The translations under genes and the position numbers were made by a program. The notes below the pieces were generated by a model, which was not told the origin of the DNA, did no database searches, and saw only the letters and a list, made by a program, of their open reading frames with translations. A stretch of DNA of 38,872 bases from a virus: IMG/VR virus record IMGVR_UViG_3300042451_001259, positions 1 through 38,872 of that record; one strand, written 5' to 3'. Below are positions 23,219 through 31,454 of this stretch, one piece after another. How positions within the stretch are numbered: position 1 is the stretch's first letter; each line of letters starts with the position of its first letter.

Positions 23219-24985
23219 ATGAAGATTAATGATTTAATATTTGATATGGTTTTTGAGGAGATAAAAGCAAATCAAAAAACCTTTTTCAACGAACTAATGG
23301 TTAAATGGAGAGCTGAAATGCCCCAATTAACAGACGATCAAGGAGAAAAAGTTTTTAATAGACACAACAATATTAAAAATCAAATTTCCATTGAAAATTC
23401 CGGTGTTTTAAGATTCTTAAAAAGACATGACGGTAGATTTCCAGACAAACAGAAATATTCATTAAACGATTTAAAACAAATTCAAGTCTTTAAATTTGCG
23501 GATCTTGTTTCATTTTTAGTTGAATTTGGAAAATTTGAAATGGGTGGTGAAGATAAGGAAAACGATGTTGAGGATGAAAAAGCTAGACTTGATGCCATAT
23601 TTGCATCGGACGGCAATCAACCAAATGAGCTTAAAATTGAAACATCGAAACCAATGTGGTTTAGCGATGAAAATTGTGTTATAAATAAAGGTGGTGTAAG
23701 AGTCTATAAAGTATTGAGTGAAACTCACGCAAAAAGAATGGGATATTATTACCAATCTTTACATAGACAACAATACATGAAATTTAGAAGAAACGGTAGA
23801 ATAAATTCACCGTGGTGTGTTACGTGGAGAGGTGATGTAAAAATAACGGATGATGAAGGTAACTATCTATACGGTAACGGTACCAATCAGTATGGATATT
23901 ATAGAAGAAGTGATAAGAAAACATTCTATTTCCTTATTGATGATAACAGAAATTATTTAAGTGATGATGTCAATGAAGCAAGATTTCATATGGCTGCAAT
24001 CCAAATAAACAACTATGGTTCTTATACTGTAAGTTCAATGTTTAATGACGGAGACGAAACCAAAAGTTGGGATTTTATTGTTAGTACTTGGCCTCAATTG
24101 GATGGAGAAAGGGAAAAATTTGAATGGAGAGCATTATCTCAAGATGAATTAGAATCCGCAAAAGTTACGGATATGATTAATGAAACTCCTGGTGATCCAA
24201 ATGAATTCTCAGCACAGACACCACAAAGAATGACAGAGTACATTAGTATCGGAGGTAAAATTAAAGAAGTTGATTCTTGGAATGCAATGACTCCTGAATT
24301 AAAAACAACTTACATTACGATGATGCAATTACACGATGCAACATCAAGAATTTCAAATAGTAAGTTATTAACTGCAATATTAAAAACAAGTCCTCCCGAT
24401 TTTCCATATCGTGAAAAATTAGATAGAAAATTAAAACAAATCGGAAAACCCGGTATTGAATACCTCGTTAATGATTTTATGCAAAAAGATTATATTCTTG
24501 TTAGAAAAGGACAAAAAGACGACAATTATAGAATTTATCAAAGCAAGTCTTCTCATTTATTTGGTATCTATCATATCAGTTCATTTGAATGGGTAATGGA
24601 TGGTACAACTAAAATAGAATATAATGACAGATTCTCTGAAGAAAAAATGATGAGAACTGAAGATGAGCAAGGTAAAAGATATGCCGTTAAATCTTATTCT
24701 GCAGATAATGGAGATGCTTTCTACGTAATAATCGATAACCCAACATTATCTGACGGTGGTGAAGCGTTAGGTTATTTAGTTAGTAAACAAATGTGGGAAG
24801 AAGATTTATCTCATAGGTTAACTGTAATCGAAGGAAAAAGAGTACCTACTATGGTTGGTTACGAAGGTGGGAAATATGGTGATATTCAACACGGGTTGTC
24901 TCCTAAGAAGAAAAAAGAAAAAGTACAACAACCAAATCCTCAGGTACCACAAGAACCTGAACAGGGTGGTCAAGAAGAGATATAA
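23219..24985 (+). CDS. Large tagged protein, unknown function
   Basis: 588 aa. The tag MKINDLIFDMVFEE belongs to the 'MKLxDLIFE' class with V11-F12-E13/E14 as the candidate site. The long body has alternating helical (20-110) and beta-rich parts with many Trp/Tyr (SPWCVTWRGDVKIT, YYRRSDKKTFYFLID, WDFIVSTWPQLDG), a second similar block near residues 430-560 (NYRIYQSKSSHLFGIY, YAVKSYSADNGDAFYVIID), and a Pro/Gln/Glu-rich end. The two beta-rich blocks may be related repeats. No catalytic motif was found. Probably a packaged protein, given tag and TATTTATA boxes. Confidence 0.6.
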   Translation: MKINDLIFDMVFEEIKANQKTFFNELMVKWRAEMPQLTDDQGEKVFNRHNNIKNQISIENSGVLRFLKRHDGRFPDKQKYSLNDLKQIQVFKFADLVSFLVEFGKFEMGGEDKENDVEDEKARLDAIFASDGNQPNELKIETSKPMWFSDENCVINKGGVRVYKVLSETHAKRMGYYYQSLHRQQYMKFRRNGRINSPWCVTWRGDVKITDDEGNYLYGNGTNQYGYYRRSDKKTFYFLIDDNRNYLSDDVNEARFHMAAIQINNYGSYTVSSMFNDGDETKSWDFIVSTWPQLDGEREKFEWRALSQDELESAKVTDMINETPGDPNEFSAQTPQRMTEYISIGGKIKEVDSWNAMTPELKTTYITMMQLHDATSRISNSKLLTAILKTSPPDFPYREKLDRKLKQIGKPGIEYLVNDFMQKDYILVRKGQKDDNYRIYQSKSSHLFGIYHISSFEWVMDGTTKIEYNDRFSEEKMMRTEDEQGKRYAVKSYSADNGDAFYVIIDNPTLSDGGEALGYLVSKQMWEEDLSHRLTVIEGKRVPTMVGYEGGKYGDIQHGLSPKKKKEKVQQPNPQVPQEPEQGGQEEI

Positions 24986-25012
24986 AAAAAGGGACTTAAA
25001 GTCCCTTTTTTA
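24984..25012. terminator. Bidirectional intrinsic terminator
   Basis: AAAAAAAGGGAC and GTCCCTTTTTT arms with TTAAA between them, placed between two convergent genes; it works on both strands by symmetry. Confidence 0.9.
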
Positions 25013-25013
25013 T

Positions 25014-25856
25014 TTATGATAATAATGAATAATATTCTTTAAAGTGTTTAATTCTATCCGCTAATCCAATCGTACCTCCATTTACTCTTTTTGTAATTGA
25101 AGTAACAACAGCATCAGTTGCTCCGCCGTCAGCCATTTTATGAAGACCGTTCTTTGAGAAGAACCAAGCCGCTGATAATAATGCATAATCTGATGCAACC
25201 TTGTCAGGATTTGATAGGATATCTTCATTAATTGATTTACCAAACGCAGTGTAGTTTTCCTTACCAGTTAATTGGATATATCCACGTCCACAGAATTTTG
25301 CACCTTCACCTGAAGATTCGGGACCATTACCCATTCTATTTCCGTAAACTTTATTTGCAATTTTAGTAGGTTGTCTTTCGTATGGTTTTGCTGCCGCTTC
25401 ATTTGGGAAATACTTTTTAAACGTACCCACTAATCCCTTAGCTGAATAATTTAAATTTTCTTTTGTGGCTCTAAACCCTCCTGATTCATGACCACATTGT
25501 GCCAAGAAGTGTGCTAATCTTAACGGTGTATTAATTTGAAATTTAGCGGCCGTGTCGGGAATTTGACGAATAACCGCATCAGGAATATGACCCTTTAGTT
25601 TTTCTAATTTTAACCCACCAACTGAAGCAACAGGTGCTGGTTCAGTTATAATTGTTGGAGCGCTTACAACACCTTCAGAGAATAACTTACTCCAAGTGCC
25701 ATCACCAACAATACCATCTGCAGTTAAACCATTAGCAGATTGCCACGTTTTAACCGCTGCTTCTGTTTTTGGTCCAAATTTACCTATTGGGTCAACACCC
25801 AATTTAACTTGGAGTTTTTTTACATCTTCTCCTTCAGATCCTAATTTTAGTAACAT
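25014..25856 (-). CDS. Endolysin: peptidoglycan-binding domain + GH19 glycosidase
   Basis: 280 aa. Residues 1-60 are a PG_binding_1 domain (GSEGEDVKKLQVKLG, then FGPKTEAAVKTWQSANGLTA). Residues about 85-280 are a GH19 (chitinase/lysozyme-like) domain: FLAQCGHESGGFRATKENLN with the catalytic Glu pair E124 and E133, and KFCGRGYIQLTGKENYTAF. It cuts the murein glycan strand for cell lysis. No signal peptide, so it needs a holin or another export route. The length is typical of phage endolysins. A TATTTATA box lies 40 bases upstream, which supports a late role for that box. Confidence 0.92.
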   Translation of the reverse strand: MLLKLGSEGEDVKKLQVKLGVDPIGKFGPKTEAAVKTWQSANGLTADGIVGDGTWSKLFSEGVVSAPTIITEPAPVASVGGLKLEKLKGHIPDAVIRQIPDTAAKFQINTPLRLAHFLAQCGHESGGFRATKENLNYSAKGLVGTFKKYFPNEAAAKPYERQPTKIANKVYGNRMGNGPESSGEGAKFCGRGYIQLTGKENYTAFGKSINEDILSNPDKVASDYALLSAAWFFSKNGLHKMADGGATDAVVTSITKRVNGGTIGLADRIKHFKEYYSLLS

Positions 25857-25888
25857 AATATGTTTTGTGTTTAAAGTCTTTATTTAAT

Positions 25889-25896
25889 TATAAATA
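25889..25896 (-). promoter_or_regulatory. TATTTATA box before the endolysin gene
   Basis: The box begins 40 bases before the start at 25856, the longest spacing observed; 20 bases from the oppositely directed box for the gene at 25940. Confidence 0.45.
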
Positions 25897-25915
25897 CTAC
25901 TTATCCTTTATTAAG

Positions 25916-25923
25916 TATTTATA
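25916..25923 (+). promoter_or_regulatory. TATTTATA box (proposed late promoter)
   Basis: The box begins 24 bases before the ATG at 25940. Confidence 0.5.
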
Positions 25924-25939
25924 TAAAAGAGAAACTTTA

Positions 25940-27172
25940 ATGAAGACAGTAATCTTATTAGAATCACAGGTAAAGAACGTTATAGATAGAATCATATCTG
26001 AACAAAATGAGGTTAGGGCAGAAGCGTTAACTGTTAATTTTGATGCAGTTTGGTCTATGGGTATGTGGAAATTAACATCACAACAATCAGGTCCAATTAT
26101 ACAAAAATTAATGGGAGTAACTGATTTTATCAATAAAAACAAAGGAAGTGCTGTTACAATTCAAATTGAGGCGGGAGAGAGTCAAGTAACAAACGTAGAT
26201 AACGAAGACTCGTCTAAACCAAAATTACAACCAGGTGTCCTATCTCAAAGAAGAGGTGAATCAATGGTTAATTTTCTAACTCAATATTTTCAAGGATTAG
26301 TAACTAATGGAGCAATTGATAAGATGCCAGAAATACCGGCACCAATTACTAAAATAGGTACAACTCCATATAAAGCGGGAACAACAGATTTACAAACAAA
26401 AAAAGATTTATATCAAAAAGAGCAATTTGTTAGAGCAATTATTTCAGCAAAAAAAGATTACGAATGTCTTGTAGGCCTTGAAATTACTATTGGTTATTAC
26501 CAAGGTAAAAACAAATCTAGTCACGAATGTGATGAGGCAATTTTTGAAATTAGAATGAATGGTGTTAGGTTAGGTATTGTGAATTTAAATAATTCATCTT
26601 TAGATATGGGAGCTGATTATGCTAGAAATATGTACAAAAAGAAACAAGAGTCACATCAAAAATCAGTTAAAGAATTTGAAAGACTTTTGAGTTCTGGTGT
26701 TTACAAAGAAAGAGACAGAAAAAAAATGATTCCCGAGGAACCTACAATAGCGTGGCCTCAATCTATGAGATTACGAGCATCCCAACTTGGGTATGAGACA
26801 ATTGAACCATTTATAGAGGTATTGGATAAAGTTAATAATTCCTTTAAGGAGTACGGTAGAAAAACCGATGGTAAAAGCGGTGGTAACAGGTCTCAAACAT
26901 TTATTTTGGATGGAGCAAAGGCTAAAAGTATTATTGATAACGCACCTTCGGATAAAATAGTATTATCAATTGTACCACTAGTTACAAAAGAAGGGGAGTA
27001 CAAAATATTTTATACCACTGGGACACACGCGGATACACCTTGGGTTACAATCAATAGTAGAAAATCGGAAAAATCTTTATTTGATGGTGAACCAAATATA
27101 GGTATGAAGAGGGGTTCAACAACTGAAACCGTTCTTTTGACTACCGATTTGTGTGGTAATCCAATCAAATAA
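25940..27172 (+). CDS. Tagged protein with OmpA-like peptidoglycan-associating region
   Basis: 410 aa from the ATG at 25940; the frame is open 25 codons further, through the promoter box, and is unlikely there. The tag MKTVILLESQVKNVIDRIIS ends I19-S20-E21/Q22. Residues about 60-115 (AVTIQIEAGESQ, then LSQRRGESMVNFLTQYF) resemble the OmpA C-terminal murein-binding fold ('VxIxGHTD...LSxxRAxxV'), but with changes at the usual GHTD. The middle (230-290) is basic and helical; the end is beta-rich. It fits a virion protein that contacts murein. Confidence 0.6.
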   Translation: MKTVILLESQVKNVIDRIISEQNEVRAEALTVNFDAVWSMGMWKLTSQQSGPIIQKLMGVTDFINKNKGSAVTIQIEAGESQVTNVDNEDSSKPKLQPGVLSQRRGESMVNFLTQYFQGLVTNGAIDKMPEIPAPITKIGTTPYKAGTTDLQTKKDLYQKEQFVRAIISAKKDYECLVGLEITIGYYQGKNKSSHECDEAIFEIRMNGVRLGIVNLNNSSLDMGADYARNMYKKKQESHQKSVKEFERLLSSGVYKERDRKKMIPEEPTIAWPQSMRLRASQLGYETIEPFIEVLDKVNNSFKEYGRKTDGKSGGNRSQTFILDGAKAKSIIDNAPSDKIVLSIVPLVTKEGEYKIFYTTGTHADTPWVTINSRKSEKSLFDGEPNIGMKRGSTTETVLLTTDLCGNPIK

Positions 27173-27183
27173 AGAAGTAATAA

Positions 27184-27408
27184 TTATTTTTTCCCAATAG
27201 TATCATAAATGACCTCAAGATTTTCAAAAGTTTTGAGGTCTTCTTTTTTAGGGTAGTTGTTTACAAAATCCACCGTATATTTGTAAAGTAACAAATCATA
27301 TTGTCTTTTGGAAACCTGTTTACCCCCCCAAGAATAGGTTTGGTTTTTCGTTGTTGTACAAGATATGACTAACAACACTATGATTAGTAATCCTAATACT
27401 TTTTTCAT
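27184..27408 (-). CDS. Small lipoprotein
   Basis: 74 aa. Signal peptide MKKVLGLLIIVLLVISC with lipobox VISC and Cys17. The short mature part is charged (KKEDLKTFENLEVIYD) with no recognised domain. It could act in the periplasm as an o-spanin-like or exclusion lipoprotein; the endolysin gene is nearby but not adjacent on this strand. No clear promoter is visible. Confidence 0.6.
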   Translation of the reverse strand: MKKVLGLLIIVLLVISCTTTKNQTYSWGGKQVSKRQYDLLLYKYTVDFVNNYPKKEDLKTFENLEVIYDTIGKK

Positions 27409-27475
27409 AATTGGTATATTTTAGTATATTTCTTACAAAAGTAATGATATTTTTCAATATCCCAAAAAATTATTT

Positions 27476-27823
27476 TTAATTATGTTTTCCACACCAAGGA
27501 CAAATAGGTAGTGATTTTTTCTTTTTGTATGTTGTTTGGGTATATAATTTTCTACAGGCCTTACATTTTAAGAATTTTGCGTCCTTATTTAAATCGTCAA
27601 TACTTTTAATTTGTTTATCGGTCAATGAACTATAAACATCCTTTCTTTCTCCGTCATCCTCATTCAATTTTTCATTGTCATGTCCACACTTATGACAAGT
27701 ATATGGGTCTTTACCACCCTCAGATTTCTTCCATTCCCATCCACAACCATCACAATGTACGACTCCGTTTTTTTCTGATTCAATAATGTACTTTAATTGT
27801 GATTCGGTTAATACTATTTTCAT
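27476..27823 (-). CDS. Tagged double zinc-ribbon protein
   Basis: 115 aa. The tag MKIVLTESQLKYIIESE has a candidate I13-I14-E15/S site. Then come two zinc ribbons: VHCDGCGWEWKKSEGG with YTCHKCGHDN, and LKCKACRKLYTQ with PICPWCGKHN, four Cys each. A L-N-E/D lies between them. Such ribbons bind nucleic acid or protein. It starts one base after the stop of the zincin gene, in one unit. Confidence 0.72.
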   Translation of the reverse strand: MKIVLTESQLKYIIESEKNGVVHCDGCGWEWKKSEGGKDPYTCHKCGHDNEKLNEDDGERKDVYSSLTDKQIKSIDDLNKDAKFLKCKACRKLYTQTTYKKKKSLPICPWCGKHN

Positions 27824-27824
27824 G

Positions 27825-28433
27825 TTATAATTTTACGATAGCCCAGTTATAAAGAGATTCACTTATTTTTTCATCATCTGTCTCACCACTTTCTTTTATC
27901 CTATTTCTAAGAGTGTTAAGATAGTTAACAAACATCATATCACTATAGTTGTCATATCCCCCCATTTTAGGTATGTATTCTTTGGTTAATAAACCTAATT
28001 TAACAAATTCCCTACACTTTCTCAACCCAAACTGATCCGCAACATTTTCTGTATATTTTAAAAATCTAACCGCCTCATCCATGTCAACCTCCCCAACATA
28101 AAATCTGTGCATCATACTTGAACCATATTTCTTATATTGGTATTGATGAGCCACTTCGTGGAAAATAACAAATAGGGTATTTTCTAATGTATATTGTAAT
28201 ACCTTTTTATTAATAACGACTTTATTGTGTAATGATATACCCGCAGCTGGTAATTTAAAGGTACCAAATTCAATATCTTGACAATTTGATTCTTCTATGA
28301 ATTTCTTAACTAAATCAATGTGAGACTCCAATCTTGGGTAAGCAGTCAATAACTCATCAATAAACGAGTCGATACCATTCGTCTCTTCAAGAATAATAGA
28401 TTTGTATTGATTTTCGGTTAATACTATTTTCAT
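27825..28433 (-). CDS. Tagged zincin-type metallopeptidase
   Basis: 202 aa. The tag MKIVLTENQYKSIILEE offers I14-L15-E16 and L15-E16-E17 as candidate cleavage sites. The zinc site is H92-E93-V-A-H96 in FVIFHEVAHQYQYKKYG, and E129 in YTENVADQFGLRKC is the likely third ligand, as in gluzincins. The N-terminal half is a helical plus small beta fold. A packaged protease could act on host or capsid proteins after injection. TATTTATA lies 12 bases upstream, within AGTATTTATACT, a palindrome. Confidence 0.75.
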   Translation of the reverse strand: MKIVLTENQYKSIILEETNGIDSFIDELLTAYPRLESHIDLVKKFIEESNCQDIEFGTFKLPAAGISLHNKVVINKKVLQYTLENTLFVIFHEVAHQYQYKKYGSSMMHRFYVGEVDMDEAVRFLKYTENVADQFGLRKCREFVKLGLLTKEYIPKMGGYDNYSDMMFVNYLNTLRNRIKESGETDDEKISESLYNWAIVKL

Positions 28434-28437
28434 ATAG

Positions 28438-28445
28438 TATAAATA
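28438..28445 (-). promoter_or_regulatory. TATTTATA box (proposed late promoter)
   Basis: The box begins 12 bases before the start at 28433. Confidence 0.5.
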
Positions 28446-28503
28446 CTATACATGATAACATTTCTCTATATTCTCCTTAAAGAACACGTAAAAGTCATCA
28501 GTC

Positions 28504-28530
28504 AAAAAAAAACCCTCATAATTGAGGGTT
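28504..28530 (-). terminator. Intrinsic terminator
   Basis: On the minus strand CCCTCA-ATTA-TGAGGG followed by TTTTTTTT, just after the stop at 28537. It ends the unit 29156-28537 before the zincin unit begins. Confidence 0.85.
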
Positions 28531-28536
28531 TTAAAT

Positions 28537-28791
28537 TTATTTAATAAATCTATTGAATTCTTTTTTAATAGATTCGTTTAGACTGTATTGAAATCTTAAA
28601 TCGTCATCTTTTGGGTATTCTGTCTTATCAGTTAATTCCCCTAAAATTAAATTAACAACTTCGGGTGAAAAAGAATCATCGGTTTTTAATGTGTGAATAA
28701 CAAATTCCCTTTCCTTAACGGTTGGGTTATTCAACATATAAGTTAGTAACTTACTAATCCCACCAAATTGCTTCATTAAACTATCTGCCAC
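28537..28791 (-). CDS. Small protein sharing a C-terminal motif with its upstream neighbour
   Basis: 84 aa. The N-terminus is helical (DSLMKQFGGISKLLTYML). The C-terminus SLNESIKKEFNRFIK closely resembles the C-terminus of the next gene upstream (MNESVIKIKSEFNRFL). The L-N-E/S inside it matches the proposed protease site. No other domain is recognised. It shares one base with the upstream stop, so it is co-translated with it. Confidence 0.55.
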   Translation of the reverse strand: MADSLMKQFGGISKLLTYMLNNPTVKEREFVIHTLKTDDSFSPEVVNLILGELTDKTEYPKDDDLRFQYSLNESIKKEFNRFIK

Positions 28792-29156
28792 TATAAAAAT
28801 CTATTAAATTCTGATTTTATTTTGATTACCGACTCGTTCATATTAATTTCTGAAGGTGGGTTTGGCATCATGTTTTCATCATCACTACCCATAGTGTAAT
28901 CCACTGGTTCATTATTACTACATAACTTATTTTTTAATATGTCACAAGCATTTAATAAAGCCTCTTCACTATCGAATTCTGAACCCGCAACCAAATCCTT
29001 ATATTGACTAACAAAACTATCAATCATTCTTTCTGTTTCGCTAGCAACATCCATACCATTTTCAACACCAACTGCACCAGCAGATTGTTCGTTTACTTGT
29101 TTAGACGCAATTATTTTCTTTAATTGTTCTTCTGTGATTTTGATTTTTTTTCCCAT
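28791..29156 (-). CDS. Tagged small acidic protein
   Basis: 121 aa. The tag MGKKIKITEEQLKKIIASKQ continues to V21-N22-E23/Q24. The mature part is acidic and helical (ERMIDSFVSQYKDLVAGSEF, EEALLNACDILKNK), with two Cys, and ends MNESVIKIKSEFNRFL, shared with its downstream neighbour. No enzymatic motif. A TATTTATA box begins 24 bases upstream. Putative packaged protein. Confidence 0.6.
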   Translation of the reverse strand: MGKKIKITEEQLKKIIASKQVNEQSAGAVGVENGMDVASETERMIDSFVSQYKDLVAGSEFDSEEALLNACDILKNKLCSNNEPVDYTMGSDDENMMPNPPSEINMNESVIKIKSEFNRFL

Positions 29157-29172
29157 TTTGATTTTATATCTC

Positions 29173-29180
29173 TATAAATA
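29173..29180 (-). promoter_or_regulatory. TATTTATA box (proposed late promoter)
   Basis: The box begins 24 bases before the start at 29156. Confidence 0.5.
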
Positions 29181-29206
29181 TACGGATTTGTTAAAATAAT
29201 TTAAAT

Positions 29207-29287
29207 AAAAAAGGGACAAGAGTAGCGAATTCTTGTCCCAACGGGATTAGTAACTAGTCCCGGCCCTAAGTCCGGTCTTCAAACCGG
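29207..29287 (-). terminator. Three tandem hairpins ending in an intrinsic terminator
   Basis: In minus-strand order: CCGGT/ACCGG (29287-29272), GGGACTAG/CTAATCCC (29261-29243) and GGGACAAGA/TCTTGTCCC (29239-29213) followed by TTTTTT. The last hairpin is a good terminator for the unit 31431-29296. The first two may be processing or stability elements. Confidence 0.7.
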
Positions 29288-29295
29288 AGGTATCT

Positions 29296-29607
29296 TTATT
29301 TGTGTTTGATTATAAGTTCACCAAGTACCTCTAAACGACCCACCTCTGTTTGAAATTCGGTTTGGTTCATTTCTAAAGATATACTTTTTAATGTTTTAAT
29401 AAATTCTTTTTTAGATTCTTCCATATCAAATTTACCTTCAGATGCTTTCTTATAGTAAGGAAGTTTTACTTTAAAATGATGATAAGTCAACATTGATGGG
29501 CCACCCTTTTCTTTGGCATTATTAGCAATCTTAGTTGCTCCGCCCATTCTTTTTTCAGCAAACTCATCGAATGACTTCGATTCTGTTAATATGTCTGTTA
29601 GTTTCAT
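29296..29607 (-). CDS. Tagged small protein, unknown function
   Basis: 103 aa. The short tag MKLTDILTE/S matches the start of the 'MKLxDIL' class with L7-T8-E9 as the site. The rest contains FDEFAEKRMGGATKIANNAK, a well-ordered HHFKVKLPYYKKA block and a helical end. No domain recognised. It starts 4 bases after the stop of the GIY-YIG/kinase gene, in the same unit. TATTTAAT 4 bases upstream of the start is probably chance. Confidence 0.55.
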   Translation of the reverse strand: MKLTDILTESKSFDEFAEKRMGGATKIANNAKEKGGPSMLTYHHFKVKLPYYKKASEGKFDMEESKKEFIKTLKSISLEMNQTEFQTEVGRLEVLGELIIKHK

Positions 29608-29611
29608 AATA

Positions 29612-31309
29612 TTAAATATCTAAACATTTTAAATTACCGTCCTTATCATACCCGTAGTTACCGACGTGAACGTCTGCGACGGGTTTCAATTCATATACGG
29701 AATGAATAAGATTATAAAATTCAACAAAGATGTTGTAAATGAAATCGTTACCCGTTTCTTTTATTTTCTCACCAATAGATAAAAATTCTTCCTCCATCTC
29801 CTCATCTATTCCTAAACTTGTAAGATATGTTTGTAAAGATTTACCTGACATTACAGAAACAACATTTGCCAATGAATTCCAATGTTGTTTTGCTTTCTCC
29901 GTATTCAATCTTTCAACACCTACATATTTTACTTTAACGGTATCGCCCGGATTATATGTGATTGGTTTAAATTCACCAGTTCTCCAAGAGAAGTTGGTTA
30001 CTTGTTTTTTTAATTTAATATTAACATAACCCGTACCATATACCTTTGGGAATATGTCAGGACGACTTTTAAATAAATCAACCCAACCATTAACGTCTTC
30101 ATCAAATCCAATTTTATAAACCATGTTTGGGTTCTTATTGGATGGATATACATTATGAAATGCACCTTTACCAACGAGTTCTTTTTCTTTCGTTGCAATC
30201 TCATCAACCTGTTTATTGGTTTGATTTAATTCTCTCTCTATAAATAATTTTTTAACGTCGTCAATTAAATTTCTATATTTTAATTTTCCCACTAATACAA
30301 CATCTTTTTTTAACTCGTCATATGTTTTATATTCCAATGCGGATTTTATTAAATCATCAATATTTTTTAGTTTTGTTACTTTAAATTTTCTTTCAAATTT
30401 ATCTAATAAATTAAATGGAGGTAAATCTAACCCTTTAATACGTATTCTATGTTCAACATGTTTATACTTAGCTCTAAAATCTTTTAAAGTTCTAATTCCA
30501 TCAACTTCATAAGCATAATCCACAATTTCTCTTAATTTTTTAACACTAATACCTGTGGGTCCTAAAGCGCCTGTTTTTTGTATATTTAATATTTCCCATC
30601 CCACATTTCTATATTTATTTTCCCAATACTTCTCTAATTCAACCGCCTCAGATGAATCAACATAACCACTTAATTCTTTATACTGATAATGTAATTTTGG
30701 ATTTTTGATTAAAAATTTAGTTACTGAAGTTAATTTTTGTTTTTTTAAGCGATTTACTCCATGTAAATGTTCGTCTTTTCTCTTATCACTATTATTTGTT
30801 AAACCGATATACGACGCGATTGGTTTATTATTTTCATCATAGAATTCAAACACATAAACGAGTCTTTTGGAATAATTGTGAGGTGTTTGCATGTGTGATG
30901 TTATCTTATCATAAAATTCGTAGGTATTAATTTTTTTTCCACTAATAGAATCTATAACAAATGGACCTCTTTTTATTGCAGCCTTCAACGCACCTTCATC
31001 GTTTACTCTAAATTCATTTTTTGTGTTATATTTTTTGGCTATATCTTCTAATTGTTTGTCCGTATATGCTTCCCTAACCATATCTTTGGTAAAATTTAAT
31101 CTAAAATTTTCACCCTGTCTTACAACATATTTATAAACATTTTTATCTTCCCCATTTTTAAAATCATATAGAGGTTTACCATTATATTTTTCTTTTATTT
31201 TGTTAAGGTATTCTAAGGAATATTTCGACACTCCCTTATTATGTGGGATATTACCTTTTGATACTCCTTCATTAATTACAATTTCAAAAATTAAATCAAC
31301 TAATTTCAT
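29612..31309 (-). CDS. Tagged GIY-YIG nuclease fused to a kinase-like domain
   Basis: 565 aa. The tag MKLVDLIFEIVINE/G ends I12-N13-E14. Residues about 100-115 hold an 'EFRVNDEGALKAAIKRG' repeat typical of homing-nuclease DNA-binding parts; a second copy is near 275. Residues about 150-245 are a GIY-YIG fold (LVYVFEFYDENNKPIASYIG, LTNNSDKRKDEHLHG with Arg/His, and a later Glu). Residues about 378-565 look like a protein-kinase fold: GKGAFHNVYP loop, VYKIG Lys, and DVHVGNYGYDKDG with C-terminal CLDI. The protein ends where a DFG-type Asp would stand. TAATG overlap with the 40-aa gene upstream. Confidence 0.75.
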   Translation of the reverse strand: MKLVDLIFEIVINEGVSKGNIPHNKGVSKYSLEYLNKIKEKYNGKPLYDFKNGEDKNVYKYVVRQGENFRLNFTKDMVREAYTDKQLEDIAKKYNTKNEFRVNDEGALKAAIKRGPFVIDSISGKKINTYEFYDKITSHMQTPHNYSKRLVYVFEFYDENNKPIASYIGLTNNSDKRKDEHLHGVNRLKKQKLTSVTKFLIKNPKLHYQYKELSGYVDSSEAVELEKYWENKYRNVGWEILNIQKTGALGPTGISVKKLREIVDYAYEVDGIRTLKDFRAKYKHVEHRIRIKGLDLPPFNLLDKFERKFKVTKLKNIDDLIKSALEYKTYDELKKDVVLVGKLKYRNLIDDVKKLFIERELNQTNKQVDEIATKEKELVGKGAFHNVYPSNKNPNMVYKIGFDEDVNGWVDLFKSRPDIFPKVYGTGYVNIKLKKQVTNFSWRTGEFKPITYNPGDTVKVKYVGVERLNTEKAKQHWNSLANVVSVMSGKSLQTYLTSLGIDEEMEEEFLSIGEKIKETGNDFIYNIFVEFYNLIHSVYELKPVADVHVGNYGYDKDGNLKCLDI

Positions 31310-31431
31310 TACTCTTTAACTAATTTCAAATACTTCTTAAGAATTTCTTGATTCTTTTTATAGATTTCCATTTTCTTTCTTCCTGAACGTACACTTCTCA
31401 TTGCACGTGGTTTTTTTGCTGCTGTTCCCAT
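31309..31431 (-). CDS. Very small basic protein
   Basis: 40 aa (MGTAAKKPRAMRSVRSGRKK, then MEIYKKNQEILKKYLKLVKE). Arg/Lys-rich at the N-terminus and amphipathic helical at the C-terminus; likely binds nucleic acid. The stop overlaps the start of the next gene (TAATG), so the two are translationally coupled. A TATTTATT box lies 23 bases upstream, making this the first gene of the unit that contains the nuclease-kinase gene. Confidence 0.55.
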   Translation of the reverse strand: MGTAAKKPRAMRSVRSGRKKMEIYKKNQEILKKYLKLVKE

Positions 31432-31446
31432 ATTATAGTTGTTTTA

Positions 31447-31454
31447 AATAAATA
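31447..31454 (-). promoter_or_regulatory. TATTTATT box (variant late promoter)
   Basis: Seven of eight match; begins 23 bases before the start at 31431, and lies right after the stop of the zinc-repeat nuclease gene. Confidence 0.45.
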
